From an archaeon (GTDB lineage Archaea > Thermoproteota > QMWL01): a stretch of DNA of 6,611 bases. The stretch's first letter is position 1, and each line of letters opens with the position of its first letter. The notes under the pieces were generated by a model. That model ran no database searches. It was not told where the DNA came from and worked only from the letters and a program-made list of their open reading frames with translations. Shown piece after piece: positions 1-5,587 of the stretch. The translations under genes were made by a program, and so were the position numbers. The stretch covers positions 1 to 6,611 of the forward strand of contig QMWL02000040.1 in NCBI GenBank assembly GCA_003661605.2. Direction: 5' to 3'.

Positions 1-370
1 ACCCAAGACGCCCCTCTTGAGATGCAGCGGGAGACCCCCACCACGCCCACCCCGCTATTCGTTGCTCTCCTACAACTACCGTAGCCGATTCCGCAACCCA
101 AGTACGCTGTCGAACAGGCTGAAGCGCTACTTCAAGGTCTGCAGCTTCTAGGATTTCCTTCGCCCACTCAGCTGTAGTATTGAGGTAGGGGGAGCCCCAT
201 CCCCGCCCCCACTGTGTGATCGTCTCTGTATACTCTAGGATCTGAAACAGCTCCTTGCTAACGCTCTCCTCGCCCCGCACAGTATTCCACAATAAGGGGG
301 TAAGGCAGAGGAGAAGAAGGAGGAAGAGGAGCGCAAACTGAGAGGCGCGAGCTTTCAACGACTCACACAC
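1..370 (-). CDS. Secreted or membrane-anchored protein, N-terminal part (possible M28-type peptidase), runs off the left edge
   Basis: An open minus-strand frame of about 123 codons continues past position 1 without a stop, so only the N-terminus is visible. It starts at GTG 370; the in-frame TAA at 376-374 rules out anything further upstream. TTG at 358 is an alternative that would put Lys and Arg directly before the hydrophobic stretch. Residues about 12-28 form a Leu-rich membrane anchor or signal (FALLFLLLLLCLTPLLW). After it comes a soluble, probably extracellular segment with W-G-R-G-W-G-S-P near 54-61, a helix (TAEWAKEILEAADLEV, about 65-81) and L-Q-P-V. This order (gap, helix, 'GL-V-LQ') resembles the start of M28 aminopeptidase-like proteins, but the metal-binding region lies outside the window, so the family is only a guess. 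The gene starts 15 bases after the EcfT stop and is probably the fourth gene of the ECF operon. Confidence 0.72.
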   Translation of the reverse strand, partial: MCESLKARASQFALLFLLLLLCLTPLLWNTVRGEESVSKELFQILEYTETITQWGRGWGSPYLNTTAEWAKEILEAADLEVALQPVRQRTWVAESATVVVGEQRIAGWAWWGSPAASQEGRLG

Positions 371-385
371 TACTTACTCTGCTAT

Positions 386-1123
386 TTAGAGTTGAAAGAC
401 TGTGGGTGTGATGAAAACCTCGAGGAGTACGCACACTACGATGGAGCACGCTACCGCTATTACGTGAAGGAGCGTGTTTCGACGGTTTGCCGACGGTACT
501 ATTGGTTGTAGCGTTAGCCGTGATAAGCCAGTTCCATAGATGTAGAGTGCTTCGACTTGGCTGTTTGCTCGTAGAAGCGTAGTAGATGCGGTGGCTACGA
601 GCCCTCGCCACAACGGATCGCCTTTTAGCCGAGCAACCGCGTATGCTTCATCGGCTGCACGTAGAGTGTGGGGAATAAGCCGCCAGGTAAGGATAGTTGA
701 GAGAAGAAGCCAGCAGGGTGCGTGAAAGCGTTCGAGAAAGCGTGCTAGTTGAAGAGGGTGCGTTGTTGCAATAAAGACGAGTAAGGTGGTGGCAAGGGCG
801 TAGATGCGAAGCATTACCGCAACAGCGGCCACTACATCAGCAATCGTAAGCCGCGAAAAAAGCAGAGATAATCCACCGATCGCAAGCACTGGCAGCAGCG
901 GTGCCTTAAGAGCGTGCAGATAGGCTTCCAGGTCTCGTGCAATAAAAGCCGTGATAAGTGGGTAGCTGAGAAGCGCGAGTAGCGTTAGAGGAGATCGTGC
1001 CCACACCGCTATACCGACTACAGCTACTACCCCTATGATCTTCACCGTTGCAGGAACCCTGTCGAGAGACTCCCATCGAACAACCGACGAAGCTGCAACT
1101 TCACGAACGAGAAACCTAAACAA
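386..1123 (-). CDS. ecfT: ECF transporter transmembrane coupling subunit EcfT
   Basis: Integral membrane subunit that links the ATPases to the substrate-binding S component of an energy-coupling factor importer. From the chosen start it has 245 residues. N-terminal helices run about residues 28-85. The T-T-H-P-L-Q-L-A-R segment near 120-128 corresponds to the EcfT 'T-x-P-x-x-L' region. The coupling-helix region follows (R-A-A-D-E-A near 155, W-R-G near 172-174, E-A-L near 191-193), and a C-terminal helix lies at about 216-236. The two coupling motifs, normally Ala-Arg-Gly, read L-K-G (about 166-168) and I-Y-G (about 195-197). Start choice: the frame opens to a TTG at 1171, but that overlaps the ATPase gene by 56 bases without a ribosome-binding site. 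TTG at 1123 gives an 8-base overlap with a GGAG about 13 bases upstream and keeps the whole conserved domain, so it is preferred. It sits between the fused ATPase and the secreted protein in one operon. Confidence 0.86.
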   Translation of the reverse strand: MFRFLVREVAASSVVRWESLDRVPATVKIIGVVAVVGIAVWARSPLTLLALLSYPLITAFIARDLEAYLHALKAPLLPVLAIGGLSLLFSRLTIADVVAAVAVMLRIYALATTLLVFIATTHPLQLARFLERFHAPCWLLLSTILTWRLIPHTLRAADEAYAVARLKGDPLWRGLVATASTTLLRANSQVEALYIYGTGLSRLTLQPIVPSANRRNTLLHVIAVACSIVVCVLLEVFITPTVFQL

Positions 1124-2474
1124 GAACCCGCCCGTTCTCCATACGGATTTGACGCTCAGTAGGGATACCAAGCCGTTCTACAAGCTGTTGATCGTGGGTA
1201 GCAACAACGATGCAACGCTCCCGAATACGTGCAAGAATCTGGAGAAGCGCTTCGACACCAGAGGGATCTACGCCCGCTGTAGGTTCGTCGATGAGAAGGG
1301 GGTTAAACCCCCCTAGCAGTCCAACAGCTATCGCAGCACGTCGCTGTAGCCCATAGCTTAGATGGTGTACTGGTGTGGTAAGAAAGGGGGTAAGACCCAT
1401 TTGATCTACCACTCGTCCAGCTTCTTTGTCGAAGGACTTGTGTACTGCTTCTATCTCAGCCTTTAGCGTCTCGTGGGTAAAGAAGAGGCGGGGGTCTTGG
1501 GGGAGGTAGAGGGGTGAGCCTTGAGAGCGGACCGAGCCTTTAGTCGGTGAGTAGATGCCGGCAATCAGCTTGAGGAGTGTGGTTTTTCCTGAACCGTTAG
1601 GACCGAGGACCACATAGAGCCCTGCATGAAGACGTAGGCTTACTCCTCGTAATGCGTAGGACGAGCTTCGAGGGTACCGATACCAGACGTTTCGAACAGC
1701 TACAATCGGCGTCTCTTCCATAGGTGTTTCGCAAGGTCTCACCGCAGGCGGCTCACGCTCCTTCACTACTGATGTACGCTGCTCTCCACGCTTATCGACC
1801 CTACCATCTACAATGTAAATCACCCGATCCACCAGCTTCTGGTAAAGGCGAACATGCTGAGACGCAATTACAAGCGTGTGTCCAGCTTCTCGTAGTGTCG
1901 CGAGGGTGTGAAGGAACGCTTCGGTAGACTCCTTGTCTAAGAAGGCGGTTGGCTCATCCAGTAGCAGTAGTGGAGGTTGACGCGCTAAGTTAGCAGCAAG
2001 TACGACCTTAGCAATTTCACCACCACTTAGCTCGTGAGTTGCGCGCTGCCTAAGAGCACTACCTTCTACCCGTGCAAGGCTCTCGGTTAGACGTTGCTCA
2101 ATTACACGTGGTTCGCGAACTCCTGAAAGGAGCTGAGCGAACGCTATTTCGTCAAACACAGTAGGCATGAGGATCTGAGCATCTGGCTCATGCCCCACAT
2201 ACCCTACAGACCGCACAACTGTATCAGGATCAGCGATAGGGTCTATGCCACACACTCGGACTTCACCGCGTACGTAAGCATGATAGACGTGCGGAATAAG
2301 CGAAGCAAGCAGTCGGATAAGCGTGGTTTTGCCCGAACCGTTGGGTCCAGTCAGAAGTACCGCCTCACCTTGCTTTACGGAGAGAGAGATGCCGCGGAGT
2401 ACCCACGTTTCTTTCTGATATCCAACCCATACGTCGTTCAGGAGGATTGCAGGTATGCGATTACTCTCCTGCAA
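1116..2474 (-). CDS. ecfA: ECF transporter ATPase, two EcfA domains fused in one chain
   Basis: Cytoplasmic ATPase that powers ECF import; most ECF systems use two separate EcfA proteins, here both are in one 452-residue chain. Domain 1: Walker A GPNGSGKTT (43-51), Q-loop Gln100 (EPDAQ), signature LSGGE (149-153), Walker B LLLLDEP with Asp173-Glu174, H-loop His207. A charged linker covers about 225-255. Domain 2: Walker A GPNGSGKTT (291-299), Q-loop Gln326 (LPQDP), signature LSYGL (372-376), Walker B LLIDEP with Asp396-Glu397, H-loop His427. All catalytic residues are present in both halves; only the second signature departs from LSGGQ. The start is TTG at 2474, overlapping the S-component stop by 14 bases. 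No ATG or GTG lies before the first conserved strand (ILLNDVWVGY), so a non-ATG start is needed. It is flanked by the S component and EcfT, giving a complete single-substrate (group I) transporter. Confidence 0.95.
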   Translation of the reverse strand: MQESNRIPAILLNDVWVGYQKETWVLRGISLSVKQGEAVLLTGPNGSGKTTLIRLLASLIPHVYHAYVRGEVRVCGIDPIADPDTVVRSVGYVGHEPDAQILMPTVFDEIAFAQLLSGVREPRVIEQRLTESLARVEGSALRQRATHELSGGEIAKVVLAANLARQPPLLLLDEPTAFLDKESTEAFLHTLATLREAGHTLVIASQHVRLYQKLVDRVIYIVDGRVDKRGEQRTSVVKEREPPAVRPCETPMEETPIVAVRNVWYRYPRSSSYALRGVSLRLHAGLYVVLGPNGSGKTTLLKLIAGIYSPTKGSVRSQGSPLYLPQDPRLFFTHETLKAEIEAVHKSFDKEAGRVVDQMGLTPFLTTPVHHLSYGLQRRAAIAVGLLGGFNPLLIDEPTAGVDPSGVEALLQILARIRERCIVVATHDQQLVERLGIPTERQIRMENGRVLV

Positions 2475-3198
2475 GCCGGATGCCCATACCGCGAAGCGCC
2501 TCGACGAGAGGGAGTGCTACGGCAAGCCCGATCAACGCCTGTCCGACATTCACAGGAATTTCGGTAGCGGCAACTGGTGCGCTGTAGCCGAGTACAAGCA
2601 CCTGGTAAAGGAAGTAGCCAGTAACCATCTCCAGTCCTGCAAGCAGAAGAGCGATGGACTTGAACCCTACTGCATTATCGATACGCAACCCGATGAGCAG
2701 AACAATGGCAGCGAGCGCAGCTGCAAGCCCTATCCAAAACACCTTCGGTATAGTAAAGACGATCTCCCGCCCTGCTACTGCTAGCACTGTCTCTCCGCTG
2801 TAGAAGACGCAACCATAGACACCTATAAGCACTGAAACGAGACCAGTCATCCCTATGAGAAAAGGTCGCCACCATCGTTCCACGCGCTTAAACGCCTGAA
2901 CAAGAAGCACAACCAGTAAGCCCTCTACTCCCTTAATGACCAGTGTTCCCGGTGCATAGTGTCCGTATCCGAGGTAGAGGTCTGCGAGCGCAGAACCCAG
3001 CCCTCCCGCTACTGTAGCTATGAGCGGATTAAGAGTAAATAGCGCTGCAGTATACACCATGGTTTCACCAAGGTTGAAGAACCCGCGTGTAGCGGGAGTT
3101 GCTACAACGATCGAAACAGTTGCAACAAATACGAGGACAGTAAAAACGGAAGAGAAGACCGAGAGACGGATTAACGCCACCCGTTTTTCAGGAAGCAT
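2461..3198 (-). CDS. ECF transporter substrate-binding S component (PF07155/HmpT-like family)
   Basis: Membrane protein that binds the imported micronutrient and hands it to the EcfA/EcfT module encoded just downstream. It has 245 residues and an ATG start with GGGAG about 8 bases upstream. The core looks like the PF07155 (ECF-ribofla_trS)/COG4720 S-component family: a first hydrophobic helix (9-33), F-F-N-L-G-E-T (40-46), a G-G-L-G-S-A-L-A-D-L segment (65-74), H-Y-A-P-G-T-L-V-I-K-G-V-E-G (80-93), M-V-T-G-Y-F (191-196), and E-I-P-V-N-V-G-Q-A-L-I-G (213-224). Family members transport vitamins or their precursors (riboflavin, hydroxymethylpyrimidine); the substrate cannot be read from this sequence. 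It is longer than the usual 180-200 residues. Residues about 111-172 look like an insertion containing two extra membrane helices and an external loop. It is the first gene of the operon, with a good TATA element 26 bases before the ATG. Confidence 0.88.
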   Translation of the reverse strand: MLPEKRVALIRLSVFSSVFTVLVFVATVSIVVATPATRGFFNLGETMVYTAALFTLNPLIATVAGGLGSALADLYLGYGHYAPGTLVIKGVEGLLVVLLVQAFKRVERWWRPFLIGMTGLVSVLIGVYGCVFYSGETVLAVAGREIVFTIPKVFWIGLAAALAAIVLLIGLRIDNAVGFKSIALLLAGLEMVTGYFLYQVLVLGYSAPVAATEIPVNVGQALIGLAVALPLVEALRGMGIRLAGE

Positions 3199-3220
3199 CC
3201 GCGCTCTCCCTACGGCTGCG

Positions 3221-3232
3221 TATAAGTTTGGC
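3221..3232 (-). promoter_or_regulatory. Archaeal promoter (BRE + TATA) of the ECF operon
   Basis: Read on the minus strand this is GCCAAACTTATA: an A-rich BRE-like element followed by the box CTTATA (3226-3221). The centre of the box is 25-26 bases from the A of the S-component ATG (3198). Archaeal TATA boxes normally sit 25-27 bases before the transcription start, so the mRNA would be leaderless or nearly so. The GGGAG just before the ATG would then be outside the transcript. Confidence 0.6.
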
Positions 3233-3284
3233 TAATCCACCGCCTTCTGGTAAGGAATAGCGAGCACCTGGTTGTAGGAGTAAG

Positions 3285-3290
3285 GTTAAA
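3285..3290 (+). promoter_or_regulatory. TATA-like element of the PfkB kinase gene
   Basis: GTTAAA is centred 25-26 bases before the GTG start at 3313, the same spacing as the divergent ECF promoter, and suggests a leaderless transcript. The gap 3199-3312 thus carries two divergent promoters and nothing else I can support. The match to the archaeal TATA consensus is modest. Confidence 0.4.
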
Positions 3291-3312
3291 CAGCGTGCTC
3301 TAACGGCGTCAG

Positions 3313-4344
3313 GTGCTTACTCCAGCAGAGGCTATCCACGACCTTGACACGCTCTTTGAGTACATTCGTGCTGCAGCGCAAGAGGCGCGCGTCGTTCTAC
3401 TTCCTGACTTCTATATCGACCACGTAGTGGCGACAGATATCGAGGAGTTGGTACAGCGTATCCAGCAGACAGCGGAGTGGGGTGGTGGAAACATTCCAAC
3501 CACCCATACTTACGTAATAGGAGGGAATGCAGCAAATACTGCGCATGCACTTCTACAGCTAGGGTTCCACCCCATACTCATTGCAGAAACCAGCCCGCTA
3601 GGATACTCGCTCCTTCAACAACACTTTCCCAACCACATGCTTCGCATACGCATCGGTCGTACTGCTTCAACATCCGTCATCCTCGATGGTAAGTGGGGCA
3701 AACGTACTGTAAATGTTATGCTCAGCGACCCTGGTCCTGTCTCCGCCTTTGGCCCTGAGCGGCTGTCAGAAGAGGAGTGGAGGCTTATTCGAGACGCGGA
3801 TCTAGTGTTTGTAGGACACTGGAACCTCAATCAAAGGGGAACGGACCTCTTGTACGCGGTGTGCAAGGAGGCTACAGGCATTACGTACGCGGACCTCGGA
3901 GATATTCGCCACCGTCTTTCTGATGTAGAGCAGCTAAAGCATTGCGTCTTCCAACACCGCTTACTCGGTGTACTCAGTGTAAACGAGAACGAAGCGCGTT
4001 TGCTTACAAGGGTCGATGACCCTGTTCGCGCTGCAAAACAGCTGAGTCGCCTCTACTCGATACGCGTCGACCTTCATACCACCGACTACACCGCCTCCTA
4101 CTACCTTGGAGGAGGTCCGCGAGTGAGCACGGTTTCCGTAGAGGTGCGTAATCCAACAGGAGCGGGCGATGTGTGGAACGCAGCAAACATAGCGGGGTAT
4201 CTTGCAGGTCTTACGATTCCCGAACGCCTTGCTTTCGCTAACCTCTGTGCAGCAGTATACGTTAGCGATCCTAAACGGCGTAAGCCTTCGCTTGACGCGG
4301 TTTATCGGTTTGCTAAACGCTACCTGAAGAGTGTAAAGCCTTAA
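3313..4344 (+). CDS. PfkB/ribokinase-family sugar or nucleoside kinase
   Basis: Cytoplasmic kinase of 343 residues that transfers a phosphate to a sugar- or nucleoside-type hydroxyl; the substrate is not identifiable. Family signs in order: first strand and sugar-site Asp region V-V-L-L-P-D-F-Y-I-D-H (27-37), G-G-N-A-A-N-T-A (70-77; PfkB signature 1), S-V-N-E-N-E (222-227; the N-x-x-E metal-site motif), and N-P-T-G-A-G-D-V-W-N-A (280-290; PfkB signature 2, anion hole, with Asp286 as the expected base). Two departures: a helical N-terminal extension of about 25 residues before the first strand, and no T-x-G-x-x-G nucleotide-loop motif, where L-H-T-T-D-Y-T-A-S (254-262) stands instead. The start is GTG 3313; an in-frame TAA at 3301-3303 limits it and no ATG lies nearby. 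It is followed after 24 bases by the arginine decarboxylase gene on the same strand, so the two may be co-transcribed. Confidence 0.87.
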   Translation: MLTPAEAIHDLDTLFEYIRAAAQEARVVLLPDFYIDHVVATDIEELVQRIQQTAEWGGGNIPTTHTYVIGGNAANTAHALLQLGFHPILIAETSPLGYSLLQQHFPNHMLRIRIGRTASTSVILDGKWGKRTVNVMLSDPGPVSAFGPERLSEEEWRLIRDADLVFVGHWNLNQRGTDLLYAVCKEATGITYADLGDIRHRLSDVEQLKHCVFQHRLLGVLSVNENEARLLTRVDDPVRAAKQLSRLYSIRVDLHTTDYTASYYLGGGPRVSTVSVEVRNPTGAGDVWNAANIAGYLAGLTIPERLAFANLCAAVYVSDPKRRKPSLDAVYRFAKRYLKSVKP

Positions 4345-4345
4345 C
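4340..4345 (+). promoter_or_regulatory. Weak TATA-like element before the arginine decarboxylase gene
   Basis: CTTAAC, preceded by GTAAAGC, is centred 26-27 bases before the ATG at 4369, the spacing seen at other starts in this window. It overlaps the stop codon of the kinase gene. It could give the decarboxylase its own leaderless transcript in addition to read-through from the kinase. Confidence 0.25.
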
Positions 4346-4368
4346 AAGCACACCTAACCGCTGCGCAA

Positions 4369-4836
4369 ATGCTGCCCACACGCTACTTCGTCGTAACTGG
4401 AGCGGGCATAAGCACTGTTTCCTGCCTTAACGCATTCGACGCGGCACTACTTGCTGCAGGCATTGGAAACTACAACCTCGTACCAGTTTCCTCGATACTT
4501 CCTGCTGATGCTCAAGAGGTTACACCACCTGATTTACCTCCTGGTTCCATCGTCTACGTCGTTCTCGCACGCGAGGACTGTAGTGGTGGAGAGCACGCTG
4601 CCGCCGCTATCGCATGGGGATTTGGATCAACGCCAGAAGGTCATCGCTTCGGGCTGGTTGCTGAATCACATGGACACTGTACACTTGCAGACATTGAACA
4701 GCGCGCACTTAATCGGCTTCGGGAAATGGCACGTGTACGCCGACTTCGGTTAGAAAGCGAACAAGTACGCTCCGCTCACGTAGCGCCGCCCATCGATCAC
4801 TTCGGGTGTGCGATCGCAGCCCTCGTTCTTTTCTAG
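4369..4836 (+). CDS. pdaD: Pyruvoyl-dependent arginine decarboxylase (PvlArgDC)
   Basis: Converts arginine to agmatine and CO2, the first step to polyamines and the source of agmatine for agmatidine in archaeal tRNA-Ile. It has 155 residues, slightly shorter than the about 165-residue Methanocaldococcus enzyme because of a shorter N-terminus. Key parts are present: L-N-A-F-D with Asp24, A-G-I-G-N-Y-N-L with Asn36, the self-cleavage site V-S-S-I-L-P between Ser41 and Ser42 (Ser42 becomes the pyruvoyl group), G-L-V-A-E with Glu99 at the position of the catalytic Glu (Glu109 in M. jannaschii), and the C-terminal F-G-C-A-I-A-A-L. The mature enzyme would be a 41-residue beta chain and a 114-residue alpha chain, normally in trimers. 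Many Crenarchaeota instead use an arginine decarboxylase derived from S-adenosylmethionine decarboxylase, so this enzyme type carries lineage information. ATG start, no clear ribosome-binding site. It converges on the phosphoribosyltransferase gene. Confidence 0.94.
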   Translation: MLPTRYFVVTGAGISTVSCLNAFDAALLAAGIGNYNLVPVSSILPADAQEVTPPDLPPGSIVYVVLAREDCSGGEHAAAAIAWGFGSTPEGHRFGLVAESHGHCTLADIEQRALNRLREMARVRRLRLESEQVRSAHVAPPIDHFGCAIAALVLF

Positions 4837-4842
4837 CGCTAG
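4833..4842. repeat. 10-base perfect palindrome containing both convergent stop codons
   Basis: CTAGCGCTAG is a perfect inverted repeat. It contains the TAG stop of the arginine decarboxylase (4834-4836, plus strand) and, symmetrically, the TAG stop of the phosphoribosyltransferase (4841-4839, minus strand). A T-rich stretch (TTCTTTTC, 4826-4833) precedes it on the plus strand and could help end the plus-strand transcript. The arms are too short for a strong hairpin. Confidence 0.5.
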
Positions 4843-5300
4843 TAGAGGAGGTCCCAGGGCATGAGTACCGGTCCTGGAATACACATCGCATAATAGTCTG
4901 GTTCGTAGTCCGCTTCCTCGAGAACGATCGGCGCTAGCGTACGTACTTCAATAGCACCTCGCTCGTAAAGCCAGTCTGCAGCCGTTCGAAGCGTTTTTCC
5001 ACTACGCACGAGCGCGTCAACCAGAAGGATCCGTCGCTGCGCTACATACTGTCCATCAGGCATTAATCCCTCTACTCGCGGCGGTTCTTGAACGACCTCA
5101 TAGGGTGGCATATGGCTTCGGTGACGGACAGCGAGAACGGCTAGCTCCTCTACAGCGAGAAGCTTCGCGATAATAGAAGCCGCTAACACGCCCTCCCCCA
5201 ATACTCCAACCACTACATTAGGACGATAATCTGATACAAGTACATCTCGCGCACAAGCCTGAAGAAGAGTTGTGAATCGGCTCCACGAAACCCGCTCCAC
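4839..5300 (-). CDS. Type I phosphoribosyltransferase, purine-salvage-like, with altered PRPP motif
   Basis: A 153-residue cytoplasmic protein with the fold order of type I phosphoribosyltransferases, which join a base to PRPP. Visible parts: an N-terminal helix, a V-V-V-G-V-L-G-E-G-V-L-A-A strand-turn-helix (29-41; the usual 'G-G-l-p-A' PPi loop region), the PRPP-binding motif I-L-L-V-D-A-L-V-R-S-G-K-T (91-103), and a C-terminal P-W-D-L-L-Y (148-153) like the P-W-[DE] end of archaeal xanthine/guanine-type enzymes. The closest class is therefore probably Gpt/COG2236-like purine salvage, but the base specificity is uncertain. In the PRPP motif the second acidic residue is Ala96, and the position before S-G is Arg99 where Asp or Thr is usual. 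The start is GTG at 5300, with a T-rich GCTTTT box about 26 bases upstream. It is a single-gene unit, convergent with the arginine decarboxylase two bases away. Confidence 0.85.
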   Translation of the reverse strand: MERVSWSRFTTLLQACARDVLVSDYRPNVVVGVLGEGVLAASIIAKLLAVEELAVLAVRHRSHMPPYEVVQEPPRVEGLMPDGQYVAQRRILLVDALVRSGKTLRTAADWLYERGAIEVRTLAPIVLEEADYEPDYYAMCIPGPVLMPWDLLY

Positions 5301-5345
5301 ATCCCACGCTCTACGCTAATTGAAAAGCCTTTACCCCATCTCTGA

Positions 5346-5351
5346 TTTAAA
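5346..5351. promoter_or_regulatory. TATA-like TTTAAA, usable on either strand
   Basis: A palindromic TTTAAA within GATTTAAAG. On the plus strand a start about 26 bases downstream would fall at 5374, the first base of a hairpin. On the minus strand it would fall near 5323, giving the phosphoribosyltransferase a leader of about 22 bases. Which direction is used cannot be told from sequence alone. Confidence 0.35.
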
Positions 5352-5442
5352 GAACGTAGACGTACTCGAAGTTGCAGCCTCCTATTAGGAAGCAAGGCAG
5401 CAGATACGATTACATCAGATTAGAGCGCGACGGCAACGATGG

Positions 5443-5448
5443 TATAAG
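5443..5448 (-). promoter_or_regulatory. TATA-like CTTATA on the minus strand
   Basis: Read on the minus strand the context is CAGGCTTATACC, a good archaeal TATA core identical to that of the ECF promoter. A start would lie near 5420 and would give the phosphoribosyltransferase a leader of about 120 bases that includes the hairpin at 5374-5401. No other minus-strand gene lies between them. Confidence 0.3.
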
Positions 5449-5495
5449 CCTGTTTCAAAACTAAGGAGAGGCGCTAAAGGTCGCTTAGAAGCCGC

Positions 5496-5500
5496 TTTTT
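5496..5500 (+). terminator. T-run after an imperfect hairpin
   Basis: TTTTT follows an imperfect stem (GGC 5470-5472 with GCC 5491-5493, and CTAA 5474-5477 with TTAG 5485-5488). Archaeal termination often needs only a T-run. No plus-strand gene ends upstream, so it matters only if a small RNA is made from this stretch. Confidence 0.2.
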
Positions 5501-5556
5501 ATGCAAAAAGTTAATCTGAAATAAGGAATTGACGAAAAGCAGTAAAAAGACCAACT

Positions 5557-5566
5557 GTTTTATTTA
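5557..5566 (+). promoter_or_regulatory. T-rich TATA element before the small basic protein gene
   Basis: GTTTTATTTA is centred about 26 bases before the GTG at 5588, the spacing found at the other starts in this window. It supports a leaderless start at 5588 rather than at TTG 5576. Confidence 0.4.
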
Positions 5567-5587
5567 CTACAAATTTTGCGGGAGGTG

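Larger units (their letters stand above)
5301..5587. other. Non-coding stretch with promoter-like elements and a hairpin
   Basis: No convincing reading frame lies in this stretch of about 290 bases. It holds TTTAAA (5346-5351), CTTATA on the minus strand (5448-5443), and a hairpin at 5374-5401 made of GCAGCC/GGCAGC (one A-A mismatch) and TCCT/AGGA arms. An imperfect hairpin at about 5470-5493 is followed by TTTTT (5496-5500), and a T-rich box lies at 5557-5566 before the small gene. On the plus strand TTTAAA would start transcription exactly at the foot of the first hairpin and the T-run would end it, giving a possible RNA of about 125 bases. On the minus strand the same hairpin would lie in a long phosphoribosyltransferase leader. 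No tRNA, C/D-box or known riboswitch pattern was recognised. Confidence 0.35.

Noticed and set aside
1298..1312. GGGGGTT-A-AACCCCC inverted repeat
   Set aside because: It lies inside EcfA and encodes the G-F-N-P-L stretch just before Walker B; probably chance rather than a regulatory hairpin.
1035..1316. Plus-strand open frame opposite the EcfT/EcfA junction
   Set aside because: It overlaps two well-supported genes on the other strand and has no recognisable features.
2190..2567. Plus-strand open frame of 125 codons opposite EcfA
   Set aside because: The opposite strand encodes Walker A and other invariant ABC motifs here; the plus frame shows no family signal.
3199..3312. Riboswitch for the ECF operon or the kinase gene
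   Set aside because: The promoter spacing leaves essentially no leader on either side, so an RNA sensor would not fit.
3961..4353. Minus-strand open frame of 130 codons inside the kinase gene
   Set aside because: It is antisense to conserved PfkB motifs, has no recognisable domain and a composition typical of a shadow frame.
4451..4753. Second plus-strand open frame inside the arginine decarboxylase gene
   Set aside because: It is in the +1 frame of a gene with all catalytic residues intact, so no frameshift or overlapping gene is needed.
5341..5540. C/D-box guide RNA
   Set aside because: CTGA-like pieces occur, but no RUGAUGA box C with matching boxes at the right spacing was found on either strand.
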